From Phycisphaerales bacterium (GTDB lineage Bacteria > Planctomycetota > Phycisphaerae > Phycisphaerales > UBA1924), in the NCBI GenBank assembly GCA_023382935.1, contig JAHDXL010000004.1, positions 84,112 through 148,111 of the forward strand: a DNA stretch of 64,000 bases. Reading direction: 5' to 3'. Of this stretch, positions 44,831-53,206 are shown piece by piece. Positions within the stretch are counted from its first letter, which is position 1, and the number at the start of each line of letters is the position of its first letter. The translations under genes were made by a program, and so were the position numbers. Under the pieces are notes generated by a model. It had not been told where the DNA came from and ran no database searches. It saw nothing but the letters and a program-made list of their open reading frames with translations.

Positions 44831-46077
44831 GTCGATGCTCGCTCGATGAAACGCTTGTACTGGTCTTTCGGCCCGCCGGTCGAAGTCGGCGGCGGCGGGG
44901 CAATCTTCAGCCCGGCGTGGATCAGCGCCTTGCGGTAGCCATGCACCGGGTCGGTGGTGGTGCGCCAGTCATCCAGCACCTCGGTGCTGCCCTGCCGGTA
45001 GCGGTCGATGTGGGCCGGATCAGTGGCATCGCGGAGGGCGCGCGTCAGGTCGTCAAGGTCGCCGCTCCTGAACAGTCGCCCGTTCTGTCCGTCGCGCACC
45101 AGTTCCACGGCCGCCCCGACAATGTCGCTGGAGACCATCGCCAGCCCGCACGCGGCCGCCTCGTTGATGACCAGCGCCCACGGCTCGTAGATGCTCGGCA
45201 GACAGAGCAGGTCACAGGCCTTGTAGATGGCCGTGACGCGACGCTGCTCGTCGATGAAACCGGGCCACAAGAATCGCCCCGTCAGTTCGGACGGCACGCG
45301 GGCCTTGAGATCCTTCTCCAGCGGGCCCGAACCAACAATCACCACGTCCCACTCCGGACGCTCGCCCGCGATGCGCACGAAGGCATCAATAAGCAGGTCC
45401 ACGCGCTTGACCTCGGCCAATCGGCCCATGAACACGATGCGGCGACGGCCTTCGAGCAGTCCGAACTCCCGCTTGATCGCCTCGACCTCCCCCGGACCGA
45501 CGGACGCGATTTCGTCATAGTCCGGCTCCTGCGGGACGTAAAACGTCGCCTCCGGCCGCGAGCCGTAACGCTGAAAGTAGCGGTCGCCAAACTGTCCGCA
45601 ACACAGCACTCCCGTGGCACCGCCGATCATGCGCGTGAGGAAGAAGGTCTTGAAGGTGCGGGCCAGCCCGGTGGCGCGGTCGCCATGCACGTTGCTGTCG
45701 CCGAAGATGTAGTGCGGGATGCGCCGCGCGCGGAGGTAACGCATGGCACGGAAGCGGGCCGCATCGGCGAAACCGATCAGCACGACGACGTCCGGCTTCT
45801 CCCGTTTCAGCCACTCGATGATGCGCCCGCCCCGCTTCCACTCACGGGGGAATCGCTTCGGGTTGCTGCGCCCCTTGGCGTATTCGCCGAGTCCGAAATG
45901 CTGTGCGTGAATCTCCGGAGCATACTCCAATTTCCACGGGAACACGTTGTATTCGTGCGTGAAGATGCTGTGCAGTTCGACTTCGGGAATCTCGCGCGCC
46001 AGCCGCTTGTGCTGGTGCAGCCGATAGGGGCTGGGCGCGTTGGCAATGATCGCAAGTTTCGGCCTGCCAGTGCTCAT
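44827..46077 (-). CDS. Glycosyltransferase family 4
   Basis: The 416-residue GT-B enzyme has LAIIANAPSPYRLHQHKRL at the N-terminus, VVLIGFADAARF, IVFMGRLAEVKRVDLLIDAF, VVIVGSGPLEKDL and LPSIYEPWALVINEAAACGL (E-x7-E donor motif). It overlaps both neighbours by four bases, so it is expressed with the sulfotransferase and the next GT4. The role is inferred as surface-polysaccharide assembly; donor sugar unknown. Confidence 0.9.
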   Translation of the reverse strand: MSTGRPKLAIIANAPSPYRLHQHKRLAREIPEVELHSIFTHEYNVFPWKLEYAPEIHAQHFGLGEYAKGRSNPKRFPREWKRGGRIIEWLKREKPDVVVLIGFADAARFRAMRYLRARRIPHYIFGDSNVHGDRATGLARTFKTFFLTRMIGGATGVLCCGQFGDRYFQRYGSRPEATFYVPQEPDYDEIASVGPGEVEAIKREFGLLEGRRRIVFMGRLAEVKRVDLLIDAFVRIAGERPEWDVVIVGSGPLEKDLKARVPSELTGRFLWPGFIDEQRRVTAIYKACDLLCLPSIYEPWALVINEAAACGLAMVSSDIVGAAVELVRDGQNGRLFRSGDLDDLTRALRDATDPAHIDRYRQGSTEVLDDWRTTTDPVHGYRKALIHAGLKIAPPPPTSTGGPKDQYKRFIERAST

Positions 46078-47252
46078 CGCCCCTTCCCCCTGACCCGATC
46101 GTACATCTCTTCAAACCGCGACGCGATGTTCTGCGGGTCCAGGTGCTCGAGCACCCAGGCCCTTCCCCGCTCGCCCATGATCCGGCGCCGCTCAGCGTCG
46201 GCAAGCAGGCCCGCGATGGCGTCCGCGAAGCCCTCGGGCGTGCGCTCCGCGATCACCGCGCCGCCCGAAGACTCCAGTTCGCTCCAGATGTCCACACCCT
46301 TGGTCGTCACCACCGGCGTGCGGCACGCCAGCGACTCGGGGAAGACAAATCCGAAGTTCTCCTGGCTGGTCGGGAGCGCAAACACGTCGGCCCGCTCGTA
46401 GAGCGACACCTTCTTCGTCCCGGTCACCAGCCCGAGCAGACGCACCTGGTCGCGCAGCCCCGACTGCTCGATCAGGCCGCGGATCTCCCGCTCGTACTCC
46501 GGCTCGCCGGTGCCGGCGATGAGCGTGCGGCATCGCACGCCCCGCTTCTTGAGTTCCCCCGCCGCCCTCACCAGCACGTCCACGCCCTTCTTGAAGTGGA
46601 TGCGGCTGAGAAACAGCACCACCGGCAGGTCCGGGTCGATGTCGCCCGTGCCCACCGGACCGAACGCGCCGTCGGCCAAGTCAGGCCCGGGGAGCGTGCG
46701 ATACGGCTCGAGGTCGAAGATCAGCGGCACCACCACGCCCGTGCCGCGCGGATACCACTTGCGCGACTGCTCCAACTCGGCCTGGGCCGTGCAGTGAACC
46801 AGCGCCGCCTCCTCGAGCGTGCGCCGCCCACCCAGGGCCAGGTACACCTTTTTCTTGGGCGTCTTCTGGGCCATGCACCAGTCGTCGAGCATCCCGTGGA
46901 CGCTGAGCACATAGGGCCTGCCCATCGCCCGGGCCATCCGCGCCAACTGGTTGTTTGAACTGGTCCAGCACGCGTGCAGGTGCACCACGTCGGCCTGGCG
47001 GATCAACGGGCGAATGTCCTCAAGTTGCGACTTCTTGTACAGGGCCGCCGGAAGAGCGGGCGGGGCGATGACACGCACGCGCGGGGTGCCGGGCGCGCCG
47101 GCCTTCCACTCGGCGGGAATGTCCGTGTCGTCGCAGGTGAGCAACTCGACCTCGTGCCCCCGAGAGGCCAGCAGCGCGCACATGTCGAGCACGGCGCGCA
47201 CCACGCCCCCGTCGGCCAGGTTGAAGCGGGTCAGATAGTGCAGCAGTCTCAT
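46074..47252 (-). CDS. Glycosyltransferase family 4
   Basis: The 392 residues begin MRLLHYLTRFNLADGGVVRAVLDM, a typical GT4 start with a glycine-rich loop. VLFLSRIHFKKGVDVLVRAA and LIAGTGEPEYEREI follow, and the donor motif LPTSQENFGFVFPESLACRTPVV with paired glutamates. It is part of the minus-strand operon, overlapping the downstream GT4 by four bases and 16 bases after the GT2 gene. Confidence 0.9.
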   Translation of the reverse strand: MRLLHYLTRFNLADGGVVRAVLDMCALLASRGHEVELLTCDDTDIPAEWKAGAPGTPRVRVIAPPALPAALYKKSQLEDIRPLIRQADVVHLHACWTSSNNQLARMARAMGRPYVLSVHGMLDDWCMAQKTPKKKVYLALGGRRTLEEAALVHCTAQAELEQSRKWYPRGTGVVVPLIFDLEPYRTLPGPDLADGAFGPVGTGDIDPDLPVVLFLSRIHFKKGVDVLVRAAGELKKRGVRCRTLIAGTGEPEYEREIRGLIEQSGLRDQVRLLGLVTGTKKVSLYERADVFALPTSQENFGFVFPESLACRTPVVTTKGVDIWSELESSGGAVIAERTPEGFADAIAGLLADAERRRIMGERGRAWVLEHLDPQNIASRFEEMYDRVRGKGR

Positions 47253-47268
47253 GCCTGGTCCCCACGCC

Positions 47269-48102
47269 TCAACTCGGCGCCTCGCCGCGATCGGCCCGGC
47301 GCATCTCCTCCATCTTCAGGCAGATCTGATACTCGTACAGCGCCTGCAGTGTGCAGTACGTCAGCCCCGGTCGCCCGTCGAGAAAGCCCAACTTCACAAA
47401 GTACAGCAGCACAAACTTGATCAACGGGCGGAACGGCAGACGGAACGAGAGGTTCTTGGCCTCCAGCCGCCGAGTGTTCGCGTCGTTCGAGAACAGCGCC
47501 GCCCAGTTGACCGGACGATCGCGCAACGCCTTCATCTGCTCCACGGCCTCATAGGTTGAGTAGCGGTTGTGCCGCTCGAGCCACTCGGTGATGCCCTTGC
47601 TGAAGTTGTAGTGAATAAAGTGCTCGCGCAGGTATCCGTGCTTCCCGTTGATGGTCGGCGTCGGGTTGACCATACGTTCGAACCGGATGTGCTCGGGCTT
47701 GAAGAAGCGCATGATGTTTCCGGGCGGCATCGAGCGCCGCAGCCAGCGCCCGCGAAACATGTTCCTGCGCCCGCAGTAGTACGCCACACACTTCTCCGCC
47801 GGATCGCTGGCGATGCGGCAGATCTCCTCGCGCAGTTCGGGCGTCATGTGCTCGTCGGCGTCGAGGTAAAACACCCACGGGTGCTTGAAGTGAATGTGCT
47901 CCATCGCCCAGTTCTGGTGGGCTCCGCGCCCGTCATACGCGCGCTGGAAGAACCGCACCCCCCGTTGGCGGCAGATCTCCTCGGTTCGGTCCGAACTGAT
48001 TGAATCGAGCACGACGATGTCATCCGACCAAGCCACGCTGTCCAGACAACTGGGCAGGTTCTGCTCCTCGTTCAGCGTCTGGATGAAGATCGAAACGCTC
48101 AT
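47269..48102 (-). CDS. Glycosyltransferase family 2
   Basis: The start is taken at 48102 (MSVSIFIQTLNEEQNLPSCL), giving 277 residues. GT-A features include the N-terminal TLNEEQNL, VVLDSISSDRT, and the metal-binding DxD in YLDADEH (D81, D83). A C-terminal region with FIHYNFSKGITEWLERHN resembles KdtX/WaaE-type GT2 enzymes that add heptose or glucose to LPS core. It is the first gene of the minus-strand glycan operon, so the promoter lies in 48103-48404, shared with leuS. Confidence 0.9.
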   Translation of the reverse strand: MSVSIFIQTLNEEQNLPSCLDSVAWSDDIVVLDSISSDRTEEICRQRGVRFFQRAYDGRGAHQNWAMEHIHFKHPWVFYLDADEHMTPELREEICRIASDPAEKCVAYYCGRRNMFRGRWLRRSMPPGNIMRFFKPEHIRFERMVNPTPTINGKHGYLREHFIHYNFSKGITEWLERHNRYSTYEAVEQMKALRDRPVNWAALFSNDANTRRLEAKNLSFRLPFRPLIKFVLLYFVKLGFLDGRPGLTYCTLQALYEYQICLKMEEMRRADRGEAPS

Positions 48103-48404
48103 GCGGGGGGGGTCGACGACACGGCGCGGAACGCGGTCCCAAATATAGGGCTCAGGGCCAGGTGAATGCTCGCCCCTGTTACGTCGGCCCATTCACTGGG
48201 GTTTTCAAGTGAACCGTGGGCCTAGAGCCCGTATACTCTGCCCGCATGCGTCCGAACCCGGCCTTCAATCTCTTCAGACTGACCGGGCTGCTCGTCCGGC
48301 GGCGCATGTGATGCGTCCCCAGTTTCGCCCGCGCGCGAGGGGCTCCGCGTCCGGCGGAGCCTCGGTTCGTTTGTAGACTCCTCACCCCCGACCCGGGTAT
48401 CCAC
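48103..48404. other. Divergent intergenic region between the glycan operon and leuS
   Basis: 302 bases with the leuS candidate promoter at 48209-48240. A small hairpin follows near 48341-48361 (GGCTCCG pairing with CGGAGCC). No T-box specifier or antiterminator sequence is visible and no gene. Confidence 0.45.
48209..48240 (+). promoter_or_regulatory. Candidate leuS promoter
   Basis: GTGAAC (48209-48214), 17 bases, TATACTCTG (48232-48240). The -10 is close to the bacterial consensus and fits the window's TAnnCTnTG pattern. It implies a leader of roughly 160 bases before the ATG at 48405. Confidence 0.5.
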
Positions 48405-51314
48405 ATGAGCAACGACGCGCCATCTCCCACACCGCCTCAGGCGCCCGTCGACGGGCATCGCTACTCCCCATCCCTGGCCGGGCAGATCGAGACCCGGTGG
48501 CAGGAGTGGTGGGACCAGCAGGGTACCTATTACATTCCGAACCCCGGAGAGGAAGGTTTCGACCCTGCCCGTCCCAAGTTCTACTGCCTGGACATGTTCC
48601 CATATCCGTCGGGTGCGGGGTTGCATGTGGGGCACCCCGAGGGGTACACCGCCACCGACATCGTGTGCCGCTACAAGCGCATGAGGGGCTTCAACGTGCT
48701 GCACCCGATGGGCTGGGACGCCTTTGGGCTGCCCGCCGAGCAGTACGCCATTCAGACCGGGGTCCACCCGGCCATCACCACGCGGCGCGCGATCGACAAC
48801 TTTCGGCGGCAGTTGAAACGGTTCGGATTCTGCTACGACTGGTCGCGCGAGTTCGGCACCATCGACCCTGACTACTACAAGTGGACCCAGTGGATCTTCC
48901 TGCAGATTTACAACGCCTGGTTCGACCCCGAGCAGCAGCGGGCCCGCCCGATCAGCGAACTGGTCGCGGAGTTTGCCCGCGGCAGGCGGCGCGTGCGGCT
49001 GAATCCGGCGGCGGCCGAGTACGCCGGCGCGGGAGACCTGCCGGGCGGCACGCGCATGGCGCCGTGGAACGAACTCGACGCCGACGTGCAGCGGATGATC
49101 GTGGATTCGTACCGGCTCGCCTACGCGGCCCACCAGACGGTCAACTGGTGCCCCAAACTCGGCACGGCACTGGCCAACGAGGAAGTCATCGACGGGCGCA
49201 GCGAACGCGGGGGATTCCCGGTGTTCCGCAAGCCGATGCGTCAGTGGATGTTCCGCATCACGGCGTACGCGGATCGGCTGCTTGATGCGCTTCCGGACAT
49301 GTCGTGGCCGGAGTCGACCAAGACACAGCAGGCCGAGTGGATCGGGCGCAGCGAAGGGGCAGAGGTGGATTTTCCGATTCTGGATCCGGGGGGGCATCTC
49401 TCCGGCCAGGCGCTGCGCGTGTTCACCACGCGCCCGGACACGATCTTCGGGGCGACGTACATGGTGGTCGCGCCCGAGCATCCGCTGGTGGACGAGGCGA
49501 TCGAGTATCCGACAGACGGGACCGATGAAAGGAAACTTCGTGAGTACGTCGCCTGGGCTCGCAACCGCTCCGACGTGGAGCGCATGGAGAGCAAGGACAA
49601 GACCGGCGTCTTCACCGGGCGGCATGTCAGGAATCCGGCGACCGGGCAGCCGATTCCGGTGTGGACCAGTGATTACGTGCTGATGGGCTATGGCACCGGC
49701 GCGATCATGGCCGTGCCGGCGCACGATGACCGCGACTGGGCGTTCGCCCGGCAGTTCGGGCTGCCGATCGTGCGCGTGGTCGAGCCGGCCAGCGGGCAGG
49801 CGGCCGGGGACCAGCCCTTCTGCGACGAGGGCGTGGCGGTCCACTCGGCCAACGAGGCGGTGTCGCTCAACGGGTTGCCGACGCGTGAGGCCAAGAAACT
49901 GACCATCAAGTGGCTGGAGTGCAAGCAGATCGGCTCAAAGCGCGTGAACTACCGTCTGCGCGACTGGTTGTTCAGCCGTCAGCGCTACTGGGGCGAGCCG
50001 TTCCCGATCGTGTGGGACGGGCGGGGCAATCACCACGCGGTGTCGGAGGACCAGTTGCCGGTGACGCTGCCCGACATGGCCGATTATGCGCCGGTCGAGA
50101 GTGACGATCCGCAGCCGTTGCTGGCCAAGGCCAAGGACTGGCTGGCGACGACGGCCGGCGCGGTCGGAGTGGAGGAACTCGATCCGGCGACGCCCGTGAC
50201 GCGCGAGGCGAACACCATGCCCGGCTGGGCGGGCAGTTGCTGGTATTACCTGCGCTACTGCGATCCGAAGAACCGACAGCGTTTCGTGGGGGAACAGGCC
50301 GAGCAGTACTGGATGGGCGGTGCCACGGAACGGCCAGGCGAGGGCACAACCAGGGGCGGCGTCGATCTCTACATCGGCGGCTCGGAGCACGCGGTGCTGC
50401 ACCTGCTGTATGCGCGCTTCTGGCACAAGGTGCTGTACGATCTCGGGCATGTCTCGACCGATGAGCCGTTCGGGCAGTTGTTCCATCAGGGGCTGATCCT
50501 CTCGCACGCCTATCAGCGCAAGGACAAGTCGCTGGTGGCCATCGACGCGGTGGAAAACGTGGGCACGGAGGAGTCGCCGCGGTGGGTGGAGCGCGGCACG
50601 GGCGAGCCGGTCAGCGAGATCATCGCCAAGATGTCCAAGAGCCTCAAGAACGTGGTGAACCCGGACGACGTGATCGCCGAGTACGGGGCCGACACGTTCC
50701 GCCTGTACGAGATGTACATGGGCCCGCTGGAGGCGAGCAAGCCCTGGAATACACGCGACATCATCGGGCTGTTCCGCTTCCTGCAGCGTGCGTGGCGCCT
50801 GTGCGTCGATGAGGGCAGCGGCAGGGTGCGTGTCGCCGATGCGTGCGATGCAAACGTCGAGAAGATGCTGCATCGCACGATTCATCGCGTGGGGCGCGAC
50901 GTCGAGAAGTTGAGTTTCAACACCGCCATCGCGGCAATGATCGAATTTGTCAACGCTGCGTCGGCGCTGACGGAGGACCAGATCGACCGTTTCGCCCGCG
51001 TGTTGTCGCCGTTTGCGCCGCACATGGCCGAAGAAATCTGGCACCGCCTCGGCCGACAGTCCATCGTCGGCTCGGTGGCGCTGCAGCCGTGGCCGGAGCA
51101 TGACGAGGCAATGCTGCTCGACTCGGAGATCGAGATTCCGGTCCAGGTGCTCGGCAGGTTGCGCAGCAAGATCACCGTGCCGGCCGACGCAGACGAGGAC
51201 GTCGTGCGAGAGAAGGCGCTGGCCGACCCGCGCATCGCCGAACTGATCGCCGGCAAGACCGTGCGCAAGGTCGTCTTCGTCCCGGGTCGCCTGGTCAACA
51301 TCGTGGCGAGTTGA
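48405..51314 (+). CDS. leuS: Leucyl-tRNA synthetase
   Basis: The 969-residue class I synthetase attaches leucine to tRNA-Leu. The HIGH motif reads HVGH at 74-77 in GAGLHVGHPEGY. GWDAFGLPAEQYA follows, then the CP1 editing domain (TRPDTIFGATYMVVAPEHPL), and the KMSKS motif at about 742 (IIAKMSKSLKNVVNPDD). The length is somewhat above the usual 860, with an insert near residues 175-220 (ARPISELVAEFARGRRR). Bacterial type, intact. Confidence 0.96.
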   Translation: MSNDAPSPTPPQAPVDGHRYSPSLAGQIETRWQEWWDQQGTYYIPNPGEEGFDPARPKFYCLDMFPYPSGAGLHVGHPEGYTATDIVCRYKRMRGFNVLHPMGWDAFGLPAEQYAIQTGVHPAITTRRAIDNFRRQLKRFGFCYDWSREFGTIDPDYYKWTQWIFLQIYNAWFDPEQQRARPISELVAEFARGRRRVRLNPAAAEYAGAGDLPGGTRMAPWNELDADVQRMIVDSYRLAYAAHQTVNWCPKLGTALANEEVIDGRSERGGFPVFRKPMRQWMFRITAYADRLLDALPDMSWPESTKTQQAEWIGRSEGAEVDFPILDPGGHLSGQALRVFTTRPDTIFGATYMVVAPEHPLVDEAIEYPTDGTDERKLREYVAWARNRSDVERMESKDKTGVFTGRHVRNPATGQPIPVWTSDYVLMGYGTGAIMAVPAHDDRDWAFARQFGLPIVRVVEPASGQAAGDQPFCDEGVAVHSANEAVSLNGLPTREAKKLTIKWLECKQIGSKRVNYRLRDWLFSRQRYWGEPFPIVWDGRGNHHAVSEDQLPVTLPDMADYAPVESDDPQPLLAKAKDWLATTAGAVGVEELDPATPVTREANTMPGWAGSCWYYLRYCDPKNRQRFVGEQAEQYWMGGATERPGEGTTRGGVDLYIGGSEHAVLHLLYARFWHKVLYDLGHVSTDEPFGQLFHQGLILSHAYQRKDKSLVAIDAVENVGTEESPRWVERGTGEPVSEIIAKMSKSLKNVVNPDDVIAEYGADTFRLYEMYMGPLEASKPWNTRDIIGLFRFLQRAWRLCVDEGSGRVRVADACDANVEKMLHRTIHRVGRDVEKLSFNTAIAAMIEFVNAASALTEDQIDRFARVLSPFAPHMAEEIWHRLGRQSIVGSVALQPWPEHDEAMLLDSEIEIPVQVLGRLRSKITVPADADEDVVREKALADPRIAELIAGKTVRKVVFVPGRLVNIVAS

Positions 51315-51320
51315 AGCAGT

Positions 51321-51384
51321 ACGCAGAGGAGACGAAGACTCGAAGAGGGATTTCATGATCGCCTCTCCTCCCCGTCCTCTGCGT
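51321..51384. terminator. Inverted repeat between convergent leuS and ispF
   Basis: ACGCAGAGGA (51321-51330) and TCCTCTGCGT (51375-51384) are perfect 10-base complements separated by 44 bases, filling the gap between two convergent genes. It could act as a bidirectional terminator; the loop is long and there is no T-run. Confidence 0.35.
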
Positions 51385-51387
51385 CTC

Positions 51388-51948
51388 TCAGCGTCCTCCG
51401 TGTATCTCCTGAACGAGCACCACGCAATGCACTTCGATCGCCCTGCCCTCGCCCACGGCGTCGACCCGCTCGTGCGTCTTTCCCTTGACGTTCACCCGGT
51501 CGAGCGGCATGCCCAGCAGGCGCGCGATGCTGGCCCGCACCTCGTCTTTGCGCGCGCTCAACTTCGGTCGTTCGAGAATCACCGTGGCGTCGAGATTGAC
51601 CGGCGCATACCCGCGTTCTCGGACGAGGCGCAGCGCCTCGCGCAGGAAATCGGCCGAGTCGCGCGATTCGCATCGCGGATCGTCGTCAGGAAAGACCTGC
51701 CCAATATCAGGGAGCGCCATCGCCCCAAGCAGCGCGTCGGTGAGGGCGTGCAGCAGGGCGTCGCCGTCGGAGTGGCTGACTGGTCCTCGGTCGTGCTCGA
51801 AGCAGACGCCACCAATGATCAGCGGGCGACCCTGCCCGACAGGGGGCATGGGCTCGAGGCGATGGAGGTCGTAGCCGTGCCCGATGCGCAGGATCGGCGC
51901 GAGGGCCTCGGCGGGTGGTTCCCCGGGGCGTGGGGTGTGTGCAGGCAT
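51388..51948 (-). CDS. ispF: 2-C-methyl-D-erythritol 2,4-cyclodiphosphate synthase
   Basis: IspF closes the cyclodiphosphate ring in the MEP isoprenoid pathway. The 186 residues have RIGHGYDLHRL (metal ligands D27 and H29) and SHSDGDALLHALTDALLGA (third ligand about H67), then GQVFPDDDPR, NLDATVILERPKL and NVKGKTHERVDAVGEG. There are about 20 extra residues at the N-terminus compared with most IspF, so a later start is possible. A TAGACT box lies at 51955-51960, very near the start. Confidence 0.95.
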   Translation of the reverse strand: MPAHTPRPGEPPAEALAPILRIGHGYDLHRLEPMPPVGQGRPLIIGGVCFEHDRGPVSHSDGDALLHALTDALLGAMALPDIGQVFPDDDPRCESRDSADFLREALRLVRERGYAPVNLDATVILERPKLSARKDEVRASIARLLGMPLDRVNVKGKTHERVDAVGEGRAIEVHCVVLVQEIHGGR

Positions 51949-51999
51949 GGGTGAAGTCTACCGATAAGTCGGGAGTGAACGTCCCCCGGCGCGGGGGCG

Positions 52000-52008
52000 T
52001 ATGCTCTT
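52000..52008 (+). promoter_or_regulatory. Candidate -10 box upstream of the lipoprotein gene
   Basis: TATGCTCTT lies 17 bases before the ATG at 52026. It fits the TAnnCTnT pattern. Confidence 0.35.
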
Positions 52009-52025
52009 CGACACTGGAGACGCTG

Positions 52026-52433
52026 ATGAAGAACTTCAACGTGATCCTGGGGGCTGCAGCCCTGTCCTGCCTCCTGCCCGCGTGCACTTACCGCCCGGGC
52101 GGGTCGATGATGAGCCTGGATCGGTTCACCTACGAGAGCACGGTGTATGAGCCCAAGACGCTGACGCTGATCGACACGCGCACCAGCGAGATGCTGTGGA
52201 CGATGGAGGTGCCGGTGGGGCAGCGGGTGACGGTGGAGTTCTACGAGAACAAGTCGAAGGGCTATGCGGACTACCCCGACGTGATGCGTTGGGAACTTCA
52301 GAAGGCCACGGCGACGGACTCGGTGCTGCGGAGCCAGATCTCCGTGCCTGACCGCTGGTCGCGCCGTCTGGACATGACGCTGCGAGCGGCGCCGGAGTTC
52401 TATCCGGGGGCCGAGGCCAGCGTGACGCCTTGA
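52026..52433 (+). CDS. Small lipoprotein, function unknown
   Basis: ATG 52026 gives 135 residues with a type II signal (MKNFNVILGAAALSCLLPAC; the lipobox LLPAC puts the lipidated Cys at about residue 20). The mature domain (SLDRFTYESTVYEPKTLTLIDTRTSEMLWTMEVPVGQ) is a small beta-rich domain. Similar short lipoproteins occur in planctomycetes; no function known. It is probably attached to the outer or cytoplasmic membrane. Confidence 0.7.
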   Translation: MKNFNVILGAAALSCLLPACTYRPGGSMMSLDRFTYESTVYEPKTLTLIDTRTSEMLWTMEVPVGQRVTVEFYENKSKGYADYPDVMRWELQKATATDSVLRSQISVPDRWSRRLDMTLRAAPEFYPGAEASVTP

Positions 52434-52446
52434 TGGGCACGATCCG

Positions 52447-52962
52447 TCATGGACGCCGGCGTCTTGCACCCACCAGGGCGCCGCAGAGCATGGGAGCGAC
52501 GGTGGCACATCCTGGAACGGCCAGAGAGTGATCAAAGATGGCGCTGACGGTGATGGGGAAGCCGCTGTAGAAGTGGACGCCCACGGTGTCCCAGGCGCCC
52601 GGCACGACCACGGTGCCGGTCGAGAAGGTGTTGGTCATGCCGCCGATGACCGTGGTGATGTAGTCGGAACTCTGTCCCCAGTGGTCGAAGTCATGCTCCG
52701 GCCCGGGGGCGATGCGCCATTCAAAGACGATGACGAGGGTATGGAGCACCGGTGGGTCACCCGGGTCACCGACGTCGGCGTGTGTTGCGAAACCGAAAAG
52801 GCTGAACTGCGTGGCCGCCCCGGCCCCGGCGGTGTTGGCGAACTCGAAGTGCGTGCCGACCGTGCCGGGAGTTGATGTGAAGAAGAGCGATTCGGTCTGT
52901 GCTTCGGCCGGAACAGTGATGCCGGCGACGAGGAGGAGGGACGCAGCAAGGGAACTCTTCAT
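52447..52962 (-). CDS. Secreted protein with C-terminal RRRR anchor
   Basis: The start is at 52962 (MKSSLAASLLLVAGITVPAEAQ), with AAGGAG upstream and a cleavable signal peptide. The body of about 125 residues is beta-rich (FFTSTPGTVGTHFEFANTAG, VFEWRIAPGPEHDFDHWG). The tail VPGCATVAPMLCGALVGA followed by RRRR resembles the PEP-CTERM-like sorting anchors. Unlike the similar gene at 13.1-13.7 kb, this one is intact. Function unknown. Confidence 0.7.
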   Translation of the reverse strand: MKSSLAASLLLVAGITVPAEAQTESLFFTSTPGTVGTHFEFANTAGAGAATQFSLFGFATHADVGDPGDPPVLHTLVIVFEWRIAPGPEHDFDHWGQSSDYITTVIGGMTNTFSTGTVVVPGAWDTVGVHFYSGFPITVSAIFDHSLAVPGCATVAPMLCGALVGARRRRP

Positions 52963-53206
52963 GATCAACTCCTTCAGAATGGGCGAATGGGATCGGAGAA
53001 CTGGAAAGATGCGACGCGCTGGCCGCCATTGGAATCTGGAGGATCAGGACCGGGCGAGGCGGCTTGCCGACGCGCCGAGTCAACTCATGAGCGCGCCACA
53101 TGTCCCGCCGGGGTTTACCCGCACATGATCGAGGACATGGATGCTCTGACCGAAGGGTCTGGAATCTCTCAGCAGAGGTCGAGCGAATGTGTGGGTGGGG
53201 TTGCCG

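Noticed and set aside
48241..48404. T-box riboswitch upstream of leuS
   Set aside because: No T-box consensus sequence or antiterminator pairing is visible; only a short hairpin.
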